64,000 nucleotides of DNA from Pseudocalidococcus azoricus BACA0444 (GCF_031729055.1 NZ_JAVMIP010000001.1:372001-436000), one strand, 5' to 3'; numbered from the stretch's first letter, positions 25,925-36,584 are shown. Made by a program: numbers and translations. Notes: generated by a model not told the origin, from the sequence alone.

Positions 25925-26174
25925 GATCAAGTCATCTCTTCAGGACTGCATCTAAAATTTATGCCTAAATTTCTCAAACTCCCCTCAGCAGCAAATTACA
26001 GAACCCAGTTAGGGCCAGATAGACTGGAAATCTTGGGGAGGATCAAAGCAGATCAATCCTCATCTCAGCAATGCCTGTGGATGTCTCTGATTCTAGAACA
26101 GTCTGTGTATGGCGATGGGAAATCCGCAGCCCAGGCCCCGAATATCAACTCTGCTGCGACATTTCAGACTGAAC

Positions 26175-26612
26175 TTAGGCTAAATCTGGGGGTAGGCTGA
26201 GGGCTTGAGAAATTTGCTGCTGCAAGTCTTGGCGTTGGAGTTCTTGAGATGGGGCTTGGGGGGCGCGGGGGACAAAAATAATACTATCCACGGGTTCTAG
26301 GGCAAGGAGTTGAAACAAGAGGGCAATAAGAGGAATTTCACCCACAATCAGGTCTGAGGCCGCCTTCTCTGCCGCTTGAGTTGGGGTGGCATAGGCATAG
26401 ATCACTTTTTTGGTGCGGTGGGGGGCCTGGCGATGTTGAAGGGTAACAGATTCCCAATTTCCTTGGGGACTTTGACAAATGTAGTAGCTCAGTTCAGGCA
26501 ACCCTTCGGCAACTTTCCGCAAGATTGGGGCAATGGTTTGCAAGGCCTGGGGAGTTTGGCCATCGGCAGGGGCCTGGGCAATCAGGGTTTGGAGTTGTTG
26601 ATCCAACGTCAC
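26175..26612 (-). CDS. conserved cyanobacterial hypothetical protein
   Basis: I do not assign a function. The product is about 145 aa, with a helical N-terminus (DQQLQTLIAQAPADGQTPQA), a strand-rich centre (LSYYICQSPQGNWESVTLQH then KKVIYAYAT) and a helical C-terminus rich in Gln. There is no ATG; the GTG at 26612 (then TLDQQL) or a TTG at 26627 must start translation. No signal peptide or membrane helix is apparent. It is separated from cyAbrB by a long divergent non-coding region and is convergent with nothing. Confidence 0.6.
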   Translation of the reverse strand: MTLDQQLQTLIAQAPADGQTPQALQTIAPILRKVAEGLPELSYYICQSPQGNWESVTLQHRQAPHRTKKVIYAYATPTQAAEKAASDLIVGEIPLIALLFQLLALEPVDSIIFVPRAPQAPSQELQRQDLQQQISQALSLPPDLA

Positions 26613-26627
26613 AAAAACAAGTTCCAA

Positions 26628-27078
26628 TGGCTAATATTTTGAGTCTAACGGATCAGGCCTGGATGGGTAAAACTCTCTAAAATTCCAGGTCATGATTAAT
26701 GCAACCTCTCAAGTCGTGTCGTAAATAATGTCAACCCCAACCAAGATTGTGTTGGCTGAATCTCGTAGCAGAATGTTTAATGATTTATCCGTATAAAACT
26801 AAGTTCTCGCCTTAAGTAAAATATTTTCAATTATAGAATTATAGTTTAAGGCAACAATCCCACAAGTAATAAAAGTAACCGATGGCCAAAAATCAAAAAA
26901 ATAACAACAAAATGCACTAAAAATTGAGTTCTCAACTTGAAACCTATCAGATTCTATGCTTTGCTAGGTATTAGGTTAAAAATTCAGGTTTGTAAGTTGC
27001 GATTCGCGCCAAGTGTCTGGCAGATCTCCCTTATTCGCCACTTACCCAATGTCAACTTAATTTAAGGAAGGTGAACGA
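26628..27078. promoter_or_regulatory. 451-bp AT-rich leader region before cyAbrB
   Basis: This divergent gap has no recognised gene. Its centre (26760-27000) is strongly AT-rich, unlike its flanks, and it ends in AAGGAAGGTG, a strong Shine-Dalgarno 8 bases before the cyAbrB ATG. cyAbrB proteins bind AT-rich DNA broadly, so autoregulation here is plausible (inference). Confidence 0.45.
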
Positions 27079-27468
27079 ATGCCTCGCAAAAGCACTAATC
27101 AACTCACAGGTGAAGCTCTCCTCAAAAAAGTCAAGGACTTGGATGGGAAAACCCAAGAAGAAATTGCCAAGGCCTGTGGTTATTACACAACAACAAAAGG
27201 GGGCGCAGAACGGGTTAGCACGCTGAAATTTTATAAAGCACTAGCCTATGCCCAAGGTCTGAATTTGGACGGTAAATCAGCATCAGGCAGCAGTCGGGGT
27301 GGACGGAGTGCCAGCTATCGCATTAGTGTCCAGGCCAATGGCAACTTGCTGATTGGTTCAGCCTACACCAAGCAAATGAACTTGGAACCTGGAGATGAGT
27401 TTGAAATTACCCTCGGGCGCAAGCACATTAAATTAACCCAAGTTTCTGAAGAAGACGCTGCTGTCTAG
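27079..27468 (+). CDS. cyAbrB family transcriptional regulator
   Basis: cyAbrB proteins are small dimeric DNA-binding regulators, found in all cyanobacteria, that balance carbon and nitrogen metabolism. The sequence shows the N-terminal TGEALLKKVKDLDGKTQEE and ACGYYTTTKGGAERV, a Gly/Ser linker (ASGSSRGGRSAS) and the C-terminal AbrB-like swapped-hairpin segment GNLLIGSAYTKQM and LEPGDEFEITLGRKHI. The length is 129 aa, normal. The pattern fits the cyAbrB1 (clade A) type better than cyAbrB2, but I cannot align them here. It has an excellent ribosome binding site and a long AT-rich upstream region. Confidence 0.9.
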   Translation: MPRKSTNQLTGEALLKKVKDLDGKTQEEIAKACGYYTTTKGGAERVSTLKFYKALAYAQGLNLDGKSASGSSRGGRSASYRISVQANGNLLIGSAYTKQMNLEPGDEFEITLGRKHIKLTQVSEEDAAV

Positions 27469-27722
27469 GCTCGGAACACAACCAATCATCCATCTTTCCC
27501 TCACCCTTCCTCGCTTACAATGGGATAGTTGTCGTTAACCCAGATGCGAAGACAGAGTCTCTGTGGGGGAAATTTCAATTTTTCACAACGTTTTTGGGAA
27601 TCACCTAACAACATTTTTAGGTGGCCTATCTTTGGGATGATTTTGACGGTTGATCCCAGATTCTCGGGGGGAAATTAGGGTAACGTAAAAGCAGATGTCG
27701 TACCGTTAGGAATGCTCCTCCG

Positions 27723-27992
27723 ATGAGCCAGGCCAAGGTGGAAATTTATACATGGGCAACTTGTCCCTTTTGCATCCGCGCTAAGCAGTTACTCTCCCGT
27801 AAAGAAGTTCAATTTACCGAATATGGGATTGATGGGGATGAAACGGCACGGGCAGCAATGGCTAAACGGGCCAATGGCAAACGCTCTTTACCGCAAATTT
27901 TCATCAATGACCAACATGTTGGCGGCTGTGATGATTTGCATCGCTTAGAGGCTCAGGGAAAGTTGGATATGTTACTCCAAAGTGGGGTCTAA
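27723..27992 (+). CDS. grxC: glutaredoxin 3-type
   Basis: This dithiol glutaredoxin uses glutathione to reduce disulfides. The active site is CPFC at about residues 15-18 (TWATCPFCIRAKQLL), and the glutathione-binding signatures are RSLPQIFINDQHVGGCDDL. Length is 89 aa, usual for GrxC. It lies 52 bp before gshB in the same direction, so the glutathione-making and glutathione-using genes are probably one transcript. The 254 bp upstream contain no gene that I can identify. Confidence 0.95.
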   Translation: MSQAKVEIYTWATCPFCIRAKQLLSRKEVQFTEYGIDGDETARAAMAKRANGKRSLPQIFINDQHVGGCDDLHRLEAQGKLDMLLQSGV

Positions 27993-28044
27993 ACTCCCGT
28001 AGCTGCTTTTAAGTTTTACGCCTAATTAACGGGAGAAACAGCCG

Positions 28045-29016
28045 ATGAAACAGGTTTTTATCATCGATCCAATTGCTGGTCTTGATCCCGGCCACGATAC
28101 CAGTGTTGCCTTAATGGAAGCGGCCCAACTGGCTGGTCACGAGGTTTGGATCACCACTATGCAGCAGCTTAGTATTATCCATAGCCAGGCCTGGGCCGTG
28201 GTTCAACCCGTGACCTTAGTTCCCGTTATTCTGCAAGAGGATCAATGGTTGCGGGAGCCGGTCTGGTTTAGTTTAGGGGACTCTAGCTTGCGGCCACTGA
28301 CAGAGTTTGATGTGGTTTGGATGCGCCCCGATCCACCGGTCAATACTGCATATTTATATGCCACCTATATTCTCGATCGTTTAGCCACAACGAAAACTCA
28401 GGTAATCAATCATCCCCAAGGCATCCGCTCAGCTAACGAGAAAATGTATGCTCTGCAATTTACTGAGGTGATTCCGACGACCATTGTGAGCCAATCGAAA
28501 ACCCAAATCCGGGAGTTTGTCCAGGCCCAAGGTACGGCCGTCTTAAAACCCTTGGGCGGCAAAGGCGGAGAAGGGATTCTATTTTTATCCGCGGGTGACC
28601 GCAACTTAAACTCGATGATTGAAATTAGTACGGAGCGGGGGCAATTACCCGTCATGGTGCAGGAATATTTGCCAGCGGCCCAGGCCGGGGATAAACGGAT
28701 TATTTTGCTAGACGGTGAGCCTATTGGGGCTGTGAATCGAATTCCGACCGGGGATGAGTTTCGGGGGAATATGGCCACAGGCGGGCGGGTGGCAAATGTC
28801 GAGATTACGGCCCGGGATCAGGAAATTTGTCAGGCAGTGGGGGCCATTCTCCGGCGAGATGGCTTGGTCTTTGTCGGGATTGATGTGATTGGCGGTTATT
28901 TAACAGAGGTCAACGTCACCAGTCCAACGGGGATGCGGGAAATTGATCGGCTAAGTGGGACGCGTCTAGGGAAAACGGTCATGGCCTGGCTGGAAAAAGA
29001 TTACAGACAAAGGTAA
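28045..29016 (+). CDS. gshB: glutathione synthetase
   Basis: It adds glycine to gamma-glutamylcysteine. The ATP-grasp fold is evident: VWMRPDPPVNTAYLYATYIL near residue 92, INHPQGIRSANEKMYAL near 130, AVLKPLGGKGGEGILFL near 172, and VNVTSPTGMREIDRLSG near 290, which matches the GshB C-terminal signature. The length is 323 aa, normal. GGGAG 8-12 bases before the ATG is a good ribosome binding site. It is coupled with grxC upstream and convergent with the LOV kinase gene. Confidence 0.96.
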   Translation: MKQVFIIDPIAGLDPGHDTSVALMEAAQLAGHEVWITTMQQLSIIHSQAWAVVQPVTLVPVILQEDQWLREPVWFSLGDSSLRPLTEFDVVWMRPDPPVNTAYLYATYILDRLATTKTQVINHPQGIRSANEKMYALQFTEVIPTTIVSQSKTQIREFVQAQGTAVLKPLGGKGGEGILFLSAGDRNLNSMIEISTERGQLPVMVQEYLPAAQAGDKRIILLDGEPIGAVNRIPTGDEFRGNMATGGRVANVEITARDQEICQAVGAILRRDGLVFVGIDVIGGYLTEVNVTSPTGMREIDRLSGTRLGKTVMAWLEKDYRQR

Positions 29017-29023
29017 ACCGTCT

Positions 29024-29041
29024 CAACCAACTGAGTGGTTG
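29024..29041. terminator. short hairpin between convergent gshB and kinase genes
   Basis: CAACCA (29024-29029) and TGGTTG (29036-29041) form a perfect 6-bp stem in the 32-bp gap between converging genes. There is no T run, so a terminator role is uncertain. Confidence 0.3.
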
Positions 29042-29048
29042 TCAGTCA

Positions 29049-32000
29049 TTAATGCATTTGCGGATAGGTCAACTTTGGCGAATGGGCCTGGGTGCGTTGG
29101 AGCGCGGCCACGAGGCTTTCAATCTTGACCGGCTTACTGACATAATCATCCATTCCGGCTCGGAAACACATCTCCCGATCTCCCTCTAAGGCATTAGCGG
29201 TCATGGCAATGATCCAAGGGCGTTGTTGGGCTGACCAACGTTCACAAATTTTTTCTGTCGTGGTGAGTCCGTCCATTTCTGGCATTTGAATATCCATGAG
29301 AATCACATCATAGGGCTGACGCTCTAGGGCCGCTAAGACCTCTAGGCCATTGACAGCCACATCCGCTTGATACCCGAGGCGTTGGAGAATATGTCGAGCC
29401 ACTTTTTGGTTAACAGGATTATCCTCAGCTAATAAAATTCGTAAGGGTAGCCGTTCCCCTAGGGTGACATCCAGGGTGGCCAGGGCCGGAGTTTGAGGAG
29501 CTTGGGTTTGGGGATCAAGGGCCTGGAGCAGAGTTTGTCCCAATTGCTTGGCCCGGACTGGTTTTTGCAAAAACGCCACAAATAGTGATTTCGCCACAGC
29601 GGTTTGTAACCAACTCCGGGGCGTCATCAAAATCAGGGGCAGTTGGGGATATTTTTGCCGCAGTTGTTGACCCAGTTGAATCCCATTCAGACCAGGCATC
29701 TGGAGATCAATCAGAGCCACATCCCAGGGTTGGTCGGGAATCTGCAAAACCTTGGCTGCCTCAGAATAAACGTTTGGAGATAGGCCCAATTCCTGGAGCC
29801 GCGCCCCCAGAAGATGGGCAATGGGTTCATGATCATCAACAACTAAGACCTGTTTTCCTTGGAGAGCCGGGTTTTCGGGGGGGGGAAGACAAATTCTCGC
29901 CTCGACAGGGACGCGAATCGTAAACCGAAATGTTGTCCCAACCCCAACCTGGCTTTGCACCGTCATATCGCCCCCCATTAGTTGACAGAGCCGCCGACTA
30001 ATCACCAGGCCCAGGCCCGTCCCCCCATATTGGCGCGTGGTTGAGGCATCCACCTGACTAAAGGGCTTGAACAATCGATCGAGGCGATCCTCAGGAATCC
30101 CAATCCCGGTATCCTCAATGGCAAACCGCAGTTCATAGTCTCCTTGGGCCGTTTGGGGGCGACTGTCCACATGGATCATCACTTCCCCTTGGGTGGTAAA
30201 TTTCACCCCATTGCCGACTAAGTTCACTAAGATTTGCCGAACGCGGGTCACATCCCCCAGGACTTGTCGAGGCGTATGGCAACTGTAGGTATAGCCCAGT
30301 TCAATATTTTTCTCATCCGCTTTGGTGGCTAATAAATCGAGAACCTCCTCAATGCAGTCGGCCAAGTCAAAGGGACGTTGCTCCAAACTCATGCTGCCCG
30401 ATTCAATCTTGGAAAAGTCTAAAATGTCATTAATAATCGTCAGCAAGGTATCCCCGGCCTGGCGAATCGTTTGAATAAAGTCCTGTTGTTGGGGGGATAG
30501 GGGCGTATCTAACAGCAAACTGGTCAGGCCCATCACCGCGTTCATGGGGGTGCGAATTTCATGGCTCATAGTGGCGAGAAAATCACTTTTGGCCCGGTTG
30601 GCCAGTTCAGCACTCAGGCGGGCCTGCTCCAGTTCTTGATTTTGAATTAGAAGTTGCTCCCGTTGTTCCGTTTCTTGGGACAATAGTTGAGCCTGAGCCA
30701 GTCCAATCCCAACTTGGGCCGCTACGGTTTCTAAAAATTCCACTTCCGCAAGTTGCCAGCGATGGTAGCGGTGACAGAGGTGCAAGGCAATTAAGCCATT
30801 GGGTTCACCCCGATAGGATGTCCGGACTGCTAAAAGGGACTTGAGAGAAATCTGTTGGCAAAACTCGGCAATACTGGCCGTTTCGGGTTCTTGCTCGACC
30901 CGATCCACAACCCAGGCCTGGTCAGAGACTAACACCCGCGCCAGCATCCTATTGCCACTGATGGGTATCTCAAGCTGACTAATGGGCGTAATCCCCTCTG
31001 CTAAATATTCCGCCACGAAGGGGATATCCAACTCAGGGGTATGGCGATAGGTATGAATTAAACAGCGATCGACTTTCAACGACCGCCCGAGGGCCTGGGC
31101 CGCCATTTCACAGATATGTTTAGCATTCAAACTTTGGCGAATTTCTTCCGTGATTTGCCGCAGAAGCAATGCTCGTCGCATTTGTTGCTGAAGAACCACC
31201 TCAGCCCGTTTCCGTTCACTGACATCGGTTTGAATGCCAATATAGTGGGTCAACTGCCCCTGGTCATCATAAATGGGGGAAATGGAAAGTTCATTCCAAA
31301 AGACGGTGCCATTTTTGCGAATATTTTTGAGCACAACCCGCCCCGACTGGCCTTTTTTGATGGCATGACGGAGGGCCTGCAGCCCTGGTTGATTTTGATC
31401 GTCCCCTTGGAGAAACCGACAGTTGCGGCCAATTACCTCTGAGACACGATAGCCCGTAATTTTTTCAAAGGCCGGGTTGGCATAGATCACGGGGTAGTCT
31501 GGGCGGCGATGATCCGTAATCACAATCCCGTTGGTACTGGCTTCTATGGCCCGCTCGCGCAACAGCAGTTCAATTTCAGCCTGCTTTTGGTCTGAGAGGT
31601 CACTGGCAATTCCCAAAAAACCGTTAATCTCGCCTTTGGAATTCCGCCGGGCTGTAACCGATAATTTGACCGGAAAGCGACTGCCATCTTTGCGAATATA
31701 GGTCCATTCCCGCTCATCGGCCTGACCAGATCGAGAACGATGCACAAAAACCTCAAACCCTGGAGCAATCTCTTGACCCACTTCTTGACTGAGGATTTTA
31801 GCCTGGAACTGAATTTCGAGTGGATCATGAAAAATTGCTGGCGTTGCACAACCCAGTAGCTCTGTAGCTTTATAGCCCAACCATTTTTCGGCCACGGAAT
31901 TAAACGCGCAGATCGTCCCATCAACAGTTGTGGAAATAATGGCATAGTTGGCACTATCCAAAATATCTTTCTGTAGGCTATTGTTATGTTGCCGTTCTCG

Positions 32001-32513
32001 GAGCAGCTTTTGAACCCGACGCAGATTCCGGCGGACTTCCAGTTGGGTGACAACTTGTTGAGCGAGGGTTTGTAAGGTTAGGGCTTGGACTGGGGTGAGT
32101 TGGCGGGGGTGTTGATCAATGACGCATAGGGTTCCAAGGGTAAATCCGGTCGGGGTGATTAGGGGCATTCCCGCATAAAAACGAATATGGGGTTCACCCG
32201 TGACTAAGGGATTATCAGCAAAACGTTCATCTAACAGGGTGTCGGGAATAACCAGAAGTTGGGGTTGCAAAATAGCGTGGGCACAAAAAGCCAGGTTTCG
32301 GGGAGTTTCGGTTGCGTCCAGGCCCACCTTGGCTTTAAACCATTGGCGATCTTTATCGATCAAGCTGATTAAGGCGATGGGTACGTCACAGACCGCAGCC
32401 GCTAATTCGGTAATTTGATTAAAGTCAGACTCCGGCGGCGTATCTAAAACACGATAGGCATCAAGGGCCTGGAGGCGGCGATCTTCGTTATCTGGACAAG
32501 GGGCACAGAGCAT
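29049..32513 (-). CDS. LOV-domain hybrid histidine kinase with two receivers
   Basis: The 1154-aa order is GAF (about 20-165), PAS (about 180-310), LOV (about 320-435), GAF (about 455-610), HisKA with [10 protein letters not shown] and phospho-His 651, HATPase ([16 protein letters not shown] and GTGLGL), then two receivers with phospho-Asp about 936 (LIDLQMPG) and about 1074 (LMDIQMPE). The LOV domain has the exact GRNCRFLQG motif with flavin-reactive Cys365, plus GYRVSEVIG and [14 protein letters not shown]. That predicts a blue-light-sensing kinase. The second GAF lacks a bilin Cys. It is cytosolic, with no membrane segment. No output regulator is adjacent; it converges on gshB. Confidence 0.95.
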   Translation of the reverse strand: MLCAPCPDNEDRRLQALDAYRVLDTPPESDFNQITELAAAVCDVPIALISLIDKDRQWFKAKVGLDATETPRNLAFCAHAILQPQLLVIPDTLLDERFADNPLVTGEPHIRFYAGMPLITPTGFTLGTLCVIDQHPRQLTPVQALTLQTLAQQVVTQLEVRRNLRRVQKLLRERQHNNSLQKDILDSANYAIISTTVDGTICAFNSVAEKWLGYKATELLGCATPAIFHDPLEIQFQAKILSQEVGQEIAPGFEVFVHRSRSGQADEREWTYIRKDGSRFPVKLSVTARRNSKGEINGFLGIASDLSDQKQAEIELLLRERAIEASTNGIVITDHRRPDYPVIYANPAFEKITGYRVSEVIGRNCRFLQGDDQNQPGLQALRHAIKKGQSGRVVLKNIRKNGTVFWNELSISPIYDDQGQLTHYIGIQTDVSERKRAEVVLQQQMRRALLLRQITEEIRQSLNAKHICEMAAQALGRSLKVDRCLIHTYRHTPELDIPFVAEYLAEGITPISQLEIPISGNRMLARVLVSDQAWVVDRVEQEPETASIAEFCQQISLKSLLAVRTSYRGEPNGLIALHLCHRYHRWQLAEVEFLETVAAQVGIGLAQAQLLSQETEQREQLLIQNQELEQARLSAELANRAKSDFLATMSHEIRTPMNAVMGLTSLLLDTPLSPQQQDFIQTIRQAGDTLLTIINDILDFSKIESGSMSLEQRPFDLADCIEEVLDLLATKADEKNIELGYTYSCHTPRQVLGDVTRVRQILVNLVGNGVKFTTQGEVMIHVDSRPQTAQGDYELRFAIEDTGIGIPEDRLDRLFKPFSQVDASTTRQYGGTGLGLVISRRLCQLMGGDMTVQSQVGVGTTFRFTIRVPVEARICLPPPENPALQGKQVLVVDDHEPIAHLLGARLQELGLSPNVYSEAAKVLQIPDQPWDVALIDLQMPGLNGIQLGQQLRQKYPQLPLILMTPRSWLQTAVAKSLFVAFLQKPVRAKQLGQTLLQALDPQTQAPQTPALATLDVTLGERLPLRILLAEDNPVNQKVARHILQRLGYQADVAVNGLEVLAALERQPYDVILMDIQMPEMDGLTTTEKICERWSAQQRPWIIAMTANALEGDREMCFRAGMDDYVSKPVKIESLVAALQRTQAHSPKLTYPQMH

Positions 32514-32758
32514 TGCAAAACCTTTTGACCGGCGATTCCAATGGCTTGAAACCTGGGAGAAATTGTAGGAGATTGGAGGCTCCTAGTCAGTGGTTTCTCA
32601 ACGGGAATATATAGAGAAATCAATCAATTTCCAGTTTAGGCGATTTGTTCAAGAGGACAGCTAAAGGGGCTTTGATTCGGGAAAATAGGGATTTTCATTT
32701 CAGCTAATTCGTAAAAATTGTTAAGATATGTAAAGAAACTCTCAGAAATACAGGCATT

Positions 32759-34252
32759 ATGGGTCAGCGCGTCATGGTGATTGGGGCTGGGATTGGTGGG
32801 CTGACGGCGGGGGCGTTGTTGGCGCGGCGGGGTTTTGATGTTTTGGTCTTGGAGCAGGCGGCAGTGATTGGGGGCTGTGCTTCGACCTTTAAGCGGCGGG
32901 GGTTTACCTTTGATGTGGGGGCAACTCAAGTGGCGGGCCTGGAACCGGGGGGCATTCATCACCGCATTTTTCAGGAGTTAGAGTTACCGATTCCCGCTGC
33001 AACCTTTTGTGATCCCGCCTGTGCAGTCTATTTACCGGATGAACGGGAACCCATCCAGGCCTGGCGAGATCCCGAAAAATGGCAACAGGAGCGACAACGG
33101 CAATTTCCAGGCAGTGAACCCTTTTGGCAGTGTTTAAGCCGCTTATTTGATATTAGTTGGCGATTTCAAGCCCGGGAACCCGTCTTACCTCCCCGCACGG
33201 TTTGGGATCTGTCGAAACTATTGGCGGCCGTAAGGCCAGATACCCTCTTAACCATTCCCTTTAGTTTGCTGACGGTGGGAGACCTATTAAACCTGTTTGG
33301 CCTGGGGCAAGATGACCGATTGCGGCGCTATTTAGATTTACAACTGAAACTCTATTCCCAAGTGGAGGCCCGTGAAACCGCCCTGTTATATGCAGCCACA
33401 GCCCTTGCCATGTCCCAGGCCCCGTTTGGGTTATATCATCTCAAAGGGAGTATGCAGGTTTTAGCGGATCGCTTAAGGGAGGGCCTGGAAAACTTTGGCG
33501 GTAAACTCCTGACCCGACACCGTGTCGAAAACATTCACCTCGAACATGGCCAGGCCAAGTCGGTCACAATCCGCAACTTCAAAACAGGAGCAACCTGGAT
33601 AGAAACCGCCGACCACATTGTTGCTAACACCACAGTGCAAAACCTCAGTCAACTCCTTGGTGAGCAAGCTCCAATCCCTTACAAACAACGGATTGAGAAA
33701 CTTCCCCCCGCCTCTGGGGCCTTTGTGGTTTATTTGGGGGTTCAAGAAGCTGCCATTCCCAAAGATTGCCCGCCCCATTTACAGTTTTTGTACGATAACG
33801 ATGGCCCCATTGCTGAGAATAATTCCCTGTTTGTTTCCGTCAGCCAGGCCGGGGATGGACGCGCCCCTGAAGGATGTCGAACGATTATTGCCTCCAGTTT
33901 TACGGAGCCGATCTTATGGTGGGGCGATGATGTGAGTTATCAGGCTCGGAAAGAAAACTATACCCAAACTGCCTTAGAACACCTTGGCCGATATTTTCAC
34001 CTCACCCCAGAGACCATTCGCCACGTTGAAGCTGCTACCCCCAGAACCTTTGCCCGCTATACAGCCCGAGATTTAGGTATTGTGGGTGGTTTGGGTCAGC
34101 GTTTGAGTACCTTTGGCCCCTTTGGCCTGGCCACCCGGACTCCCATTTCTCGATTATGGCTGGTGGGGGATTCTGTCCATCCGGGGGAAGGAACAGCGGG
34201 GGTGAGTTACGGGGCCTGGACAGTGGTGGAGCAAATTCTGGCAGAGGGGTGA
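32759..34252 (+). CDS. crtD: carotenoid desaturase/isomerase family FAD enzyme, CrtD-like
   Basis: The protein begins with the dinucleotide-binding motif VIGAGIGGLTAGALLARRGF, and VIGGCASTFKRRGFTFDVGA follows, both typical of CrtI/CrtH-type enzymes. The C-terminal FAD signature is LWLVGDSVHPGEGTAGVSYG. Its length of 497 aa and internal segments (YLDLQLKLYSQVEA, YLGVQEAAIP) fit the cyanobacterial C-3',4'-desaturase CrtD, needed for myxoxanthophyll. CrtH, the cis-carotene isomerase, is the nearest alternative. The gene is single, divergent from the LOV kinase, with an AT-rich 245-bp promoter region between them. Confidence 0.8.
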   Translation: MGQRVMVIGAGIGGLTAGALLARRGFDVLVLEQAAVIGGCASTFKRRGFTFDVGATQVAGLEPGGIHHRIFQELELPIPAATFCDPACAVYLPDEREPIQAWRDPEKWQQERQRQFPGSEPFWQCLSRLFDISWRFQAREPVLPPRTVWDLSKLLAAVRPDTLLTIPFSLLTVGDLLNLFGLGQDDRLRRYLDLQLKLYSQVEARETALLYAATALAMSQAPFGLYHLKGSMQVLADRLREGLENFGGKLLTRHRVENIHLEHGQAKSVTIRNFKTGATWIETADHIVANTTVQNLSQLLGEQAPIPYKQRIEKLPPASGAFVVYLGVQEAAIPKDCPPHLQFLYDNDGPIAENNSLFVSVSQAGDGRAPEGCRTIIASSFTEPILWWGDDVSYQARKENYTQTALEHLGRYFHLTPETIRHVEAATPRTFARYTARDLGIVGGLGQRLSTFGPFGLATRTPISRLWLVGDSVHPGEGTAGVSYGAWTVVEQILAEG

Positions 34253-34399
34253 TGTGCTGTGAATGAGAATCACACTTGATGAGGTTGAGGTATTTTTAAC
34301 AACGTCTTGAGGTTTGTATTTTATGACTTTGATTAATATTTCTAAGACTTTAACTACCGACTGGGTTATCTAGCTTGGCCTGGATCACTCATTCAAACC

Positions 34400-34822
34400 C
34401 TAATCATCCATATTTTGCTGAATCTCTTGGCAAATGGCTGTTAATTTCTGCTGATTTTCCGGGGTTGGCTCGGCCAAGTAAGTTAGGAGCGCAAAATCGC
34501 GTCGATCCTGATATTGCTTTCTCTCAATCTGGCGTTGCTCTCTCTCAATTTCTCGGTTTCGAGCTTGATTTGCCTGGTCTCTTGCTTGATCCTCTCGGTT
34601 TCGAGCCAAATTTCCATTGAACCACTTAAGGCCAAGATCAACCAAAGCCACCAAGAGGGTTGCGGCAAAGGCCCATAGACTCCAGTCTCTAAAGGTTCCG
34701 GGGGGGAATTGGGGTGGGAAGTCGGTGGGTTCATAAAACCTGAGAGCTGCTGTGACTGCAATTAAGACTGTTAGGAGTGTATTGGGTAAAATTCCCAAAA
34801 ACATCAGTAATGACTTTTTCAT
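34400..34822 (-). CDS. small membrane protein with charged coiled coil
   Basis: I do not recognise the family. The first 30 residues form a hydrophobic helix (LLMFLGILPNTLLTVLIAVTA), and a second helix lies at about 48-66 (WSLWAFAATLLVALVDLGLK). Then comes a run of Asn-Arg-Glu-Gln repeats (NREDQARDQANQARNREIER) predicted to be a coiled coil. The C-terminus is soluble (LTYLAEPTPENQQKLTAI). It starts 6 bp after the stop of the DinG-like gene and probably shares its transcript. It converges on crtD. Confidence 0.65.
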   Translation of the reverse strand: MKKSLLMFLGILPNTLLTVLIAVTAALRFYEPTDFPPQFPPGTFRDWSLWAFAATLLVALVDLGLKWFNGNLARNREDQARDQANQARNREIEREQRQIERKQYQDRRDFALLTYLAEPTPENQQKLTAICQEIQQNMDD

Positions 34823-34828
34823 TATAGT

Positions 34829-36397
34829 TTAGGGTGCTTCGAGTTTAAGTTCCTCTAGCCAAGGCTCTAAAGCATTGACCTGGGAGATCTCCACAGGCTC
34901 ATAGGGGCTTAAAAGATTAAGAACATCCTGACCATAACTGCGGTGAATAATCCGAGTATCAAACAAGGCAAGGAGAGTGTTTTGATTCCGAATTGGGGCG
35001 ACAATTTGGGCCAAGCGAGATAAACACTCTGGCCATAAATATTCTCGAAACCAATCTCGATGCTGTTGTTTATAAAATTCAATCCGAGCCGCCACAGGAG
35101 GATGTTCGCGAGAGGGAATCGGCAATGTCACCACCAACAGGGTTTGGGGAATCGGTAAAGCGCGGCTGTGGGCCACCCAATACTGCCACCGACAAATCAA
35201 AATTCCTCTTTCTGACCGTAGCGGCGCTTCAACCCGCACCTGAGACCCAAAACTGGCAGCTAAATTGGCGGCTATCTGCTCCCGTAAAGGCAAATCATCA
35301 ACAATCACCACCGCAAACCAGGGATTTTCGGGCGGACTGCTACGGGCTTGCAACTGCCAGAGTAAACCACCTAACTGGGCCTGGAGATAGGGGGCAAATT
35401 CCGGTGTATTGGGCAATGGAAATCGCTGCGGCAGATAGAGGGATAAGGTTTCTTGGGCCCGGGCAGGATGAAAGGCTAGGTTAATGGATGCCAAACCACT
35501 CAGGCCAAGGCGATGACGCAACAGGGGAGCTTGGGGGTCGAGTTCAATTTGCTGCCCAAGGAAAACGAGGGGTTGGCGGGGCCAGAGGGCCTGGAGTTGG
35601 TCTCGAACGTTCAGGGGCCAACCGTAGAGAGTTATCTGCCCATAGTTGGGATCAGGATCGGCTAAAAGACAGTGATGTTGGGGCTTTTGCAGCATCATGA
35701 ACCATTGTTGCCAGGCCTGGGGGAGGTTCAGGGAATTTATCGCCACTAACTCAGTCAACAGTTGCCAGAGCCGCTCAATGGCCAAGGGGGAGAGGCGGTA
35801 GCAGCCATAGGGATTACGGGGATATTGAAAAACCTCATGAATTAGCTTAATCAACACATCCCGAATTGCTTGCCGGGCCTGGGGAAAGCTGCGAGTAAGT
35901 TCGTCCCAATTCCCAGGGGTCAGTTTAACCGTCAAGACAGCTTGGGCTGTAGTTTCAAGCATTTCCAGGCCATCAATCACAGTCGGAAGAGCCGAGGGAA
36001 TCCCTGGAGTTGCGGCTAACATCCCCCTTAACCAGTCGGCCTGGGTAATTAACAGCAAGCCTTGAAAGTTTGGATCTGGCCAGGTTGGTGCAGTCACAAC
36101 TGGCTTATCAATCGGTAAAAACTCTAAAAGCTGGGGCAATTGCCCGTGGAGAATATATTGCTGGGTTGCGGGACAAGTGACCAGAACTGCTGGGCCAGGC
36201 AGTAACAATAGGGGGACTAAATAGCTCAAAGTATGGTGGTAATGATAGGTGGCTTGGCCAGAAATTTGCATTAAGGCATCGCGGTGCAAGTGTAAGGTAC
36301 GAGCGACTAAACGGGCCAAGGTCAAATGATGGGGCCAGTCACTTCCTCCCACCGCCCGTAAATAGGCCCGTAATTGCTGATGCACCAAAACTTCCAA
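34829..36397 (-). CDS. DinG-like protein lacking helicase motifs (pseudo-helicase)
   Basis: The architecture follows DinG/XPD-like helicases: an N-terminal segment (PHHLTLARLVARTLHLHRDA), a strand then YHYHHTLSYLVPLLLLPGPA where the Walker A loop should be, and a C-terminal part (PECLSRLAQIVAPIRNQNT, then LFDTRIIHRSYGQDVLNLL) matching the final DinG motifs with YG. The P-loop GKS is absent, the DEAH box reads VIDGLEML, and the GRLIR motif is AQIVAPIR. It is therefore unlikely to hydrolyse ATP. I recall similar motif-less proteins in other cyanobacteria, which would make this a conserved non-enzymatic family. It starts with TTG at 36397 or GTG at 36385. Confidence 0.65.
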   Translation of the reverse strand: MEVLVHQQLRAYLRAVGGSDWPHHLTLARLVARTLHLHRDALMQISGQATYHYHHTLSYLVPLLLLPGPAVLVTCPATQQYILHGQLPQLLEFLPIDKPVVTAPTWPDPNFQGLLLITQADWLRGMLAATPGIPSALPTVIDGLEMLETTAQAVLTVKLTPGNWDELTRSFPQARQAIRDVLIKLIHEVFQYPRNPYGCYRLSPLAIERLWQLLTELVAINSLNLPQAWQQWFMMLQKPQHHCLLADPDPNYGQITLYGWPLNVRDQLQALWPRQPLVFLGQQIELDPQAPLLRHRLGLSGLASINLAFHPARAQETLSLYLPQRFPLPNTPEFAPYLQAQLGGLLWQLQARSSPPENPWFAVVIVDDLPLREQIAANLAASFGSQVRVEAPLRSERGILICRWQYWVAHSRALPIPQTLLVVTLPIPSREHPPVAARIEFYKQQHRDWFREYLWPECLSRLAQIVAPIRNQNTLLALFDTRIIHRSYGQDVLNLLSPYEPVEISQVNALEPWLEELKLEAP

Positions 36398-36584
36398 CGC
36401 CCGTCTCCCAACTGTATGAACTCCTCAACTACCCCTATCCCCTTGGCCCTGACACCTCCTTAAAAAGAATCTCCCAGGCCTGGCAAAAACTGTAAGTCGT
36501 TTGTAGATCACCTTCAGTCTATTGACCAAATGGCAGGCAAGCGGGTAGCAGTGATATTTTAGGGATGCAGTGTGAGGTTTAACT

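Noticed and set aside
27469..27722. Possible small RNA (Yfr1 or 6S) between cyAbrB and grxC
   Set aside because: I looked for the Yfr1 core and for a 6S-like hairpin and found neither.
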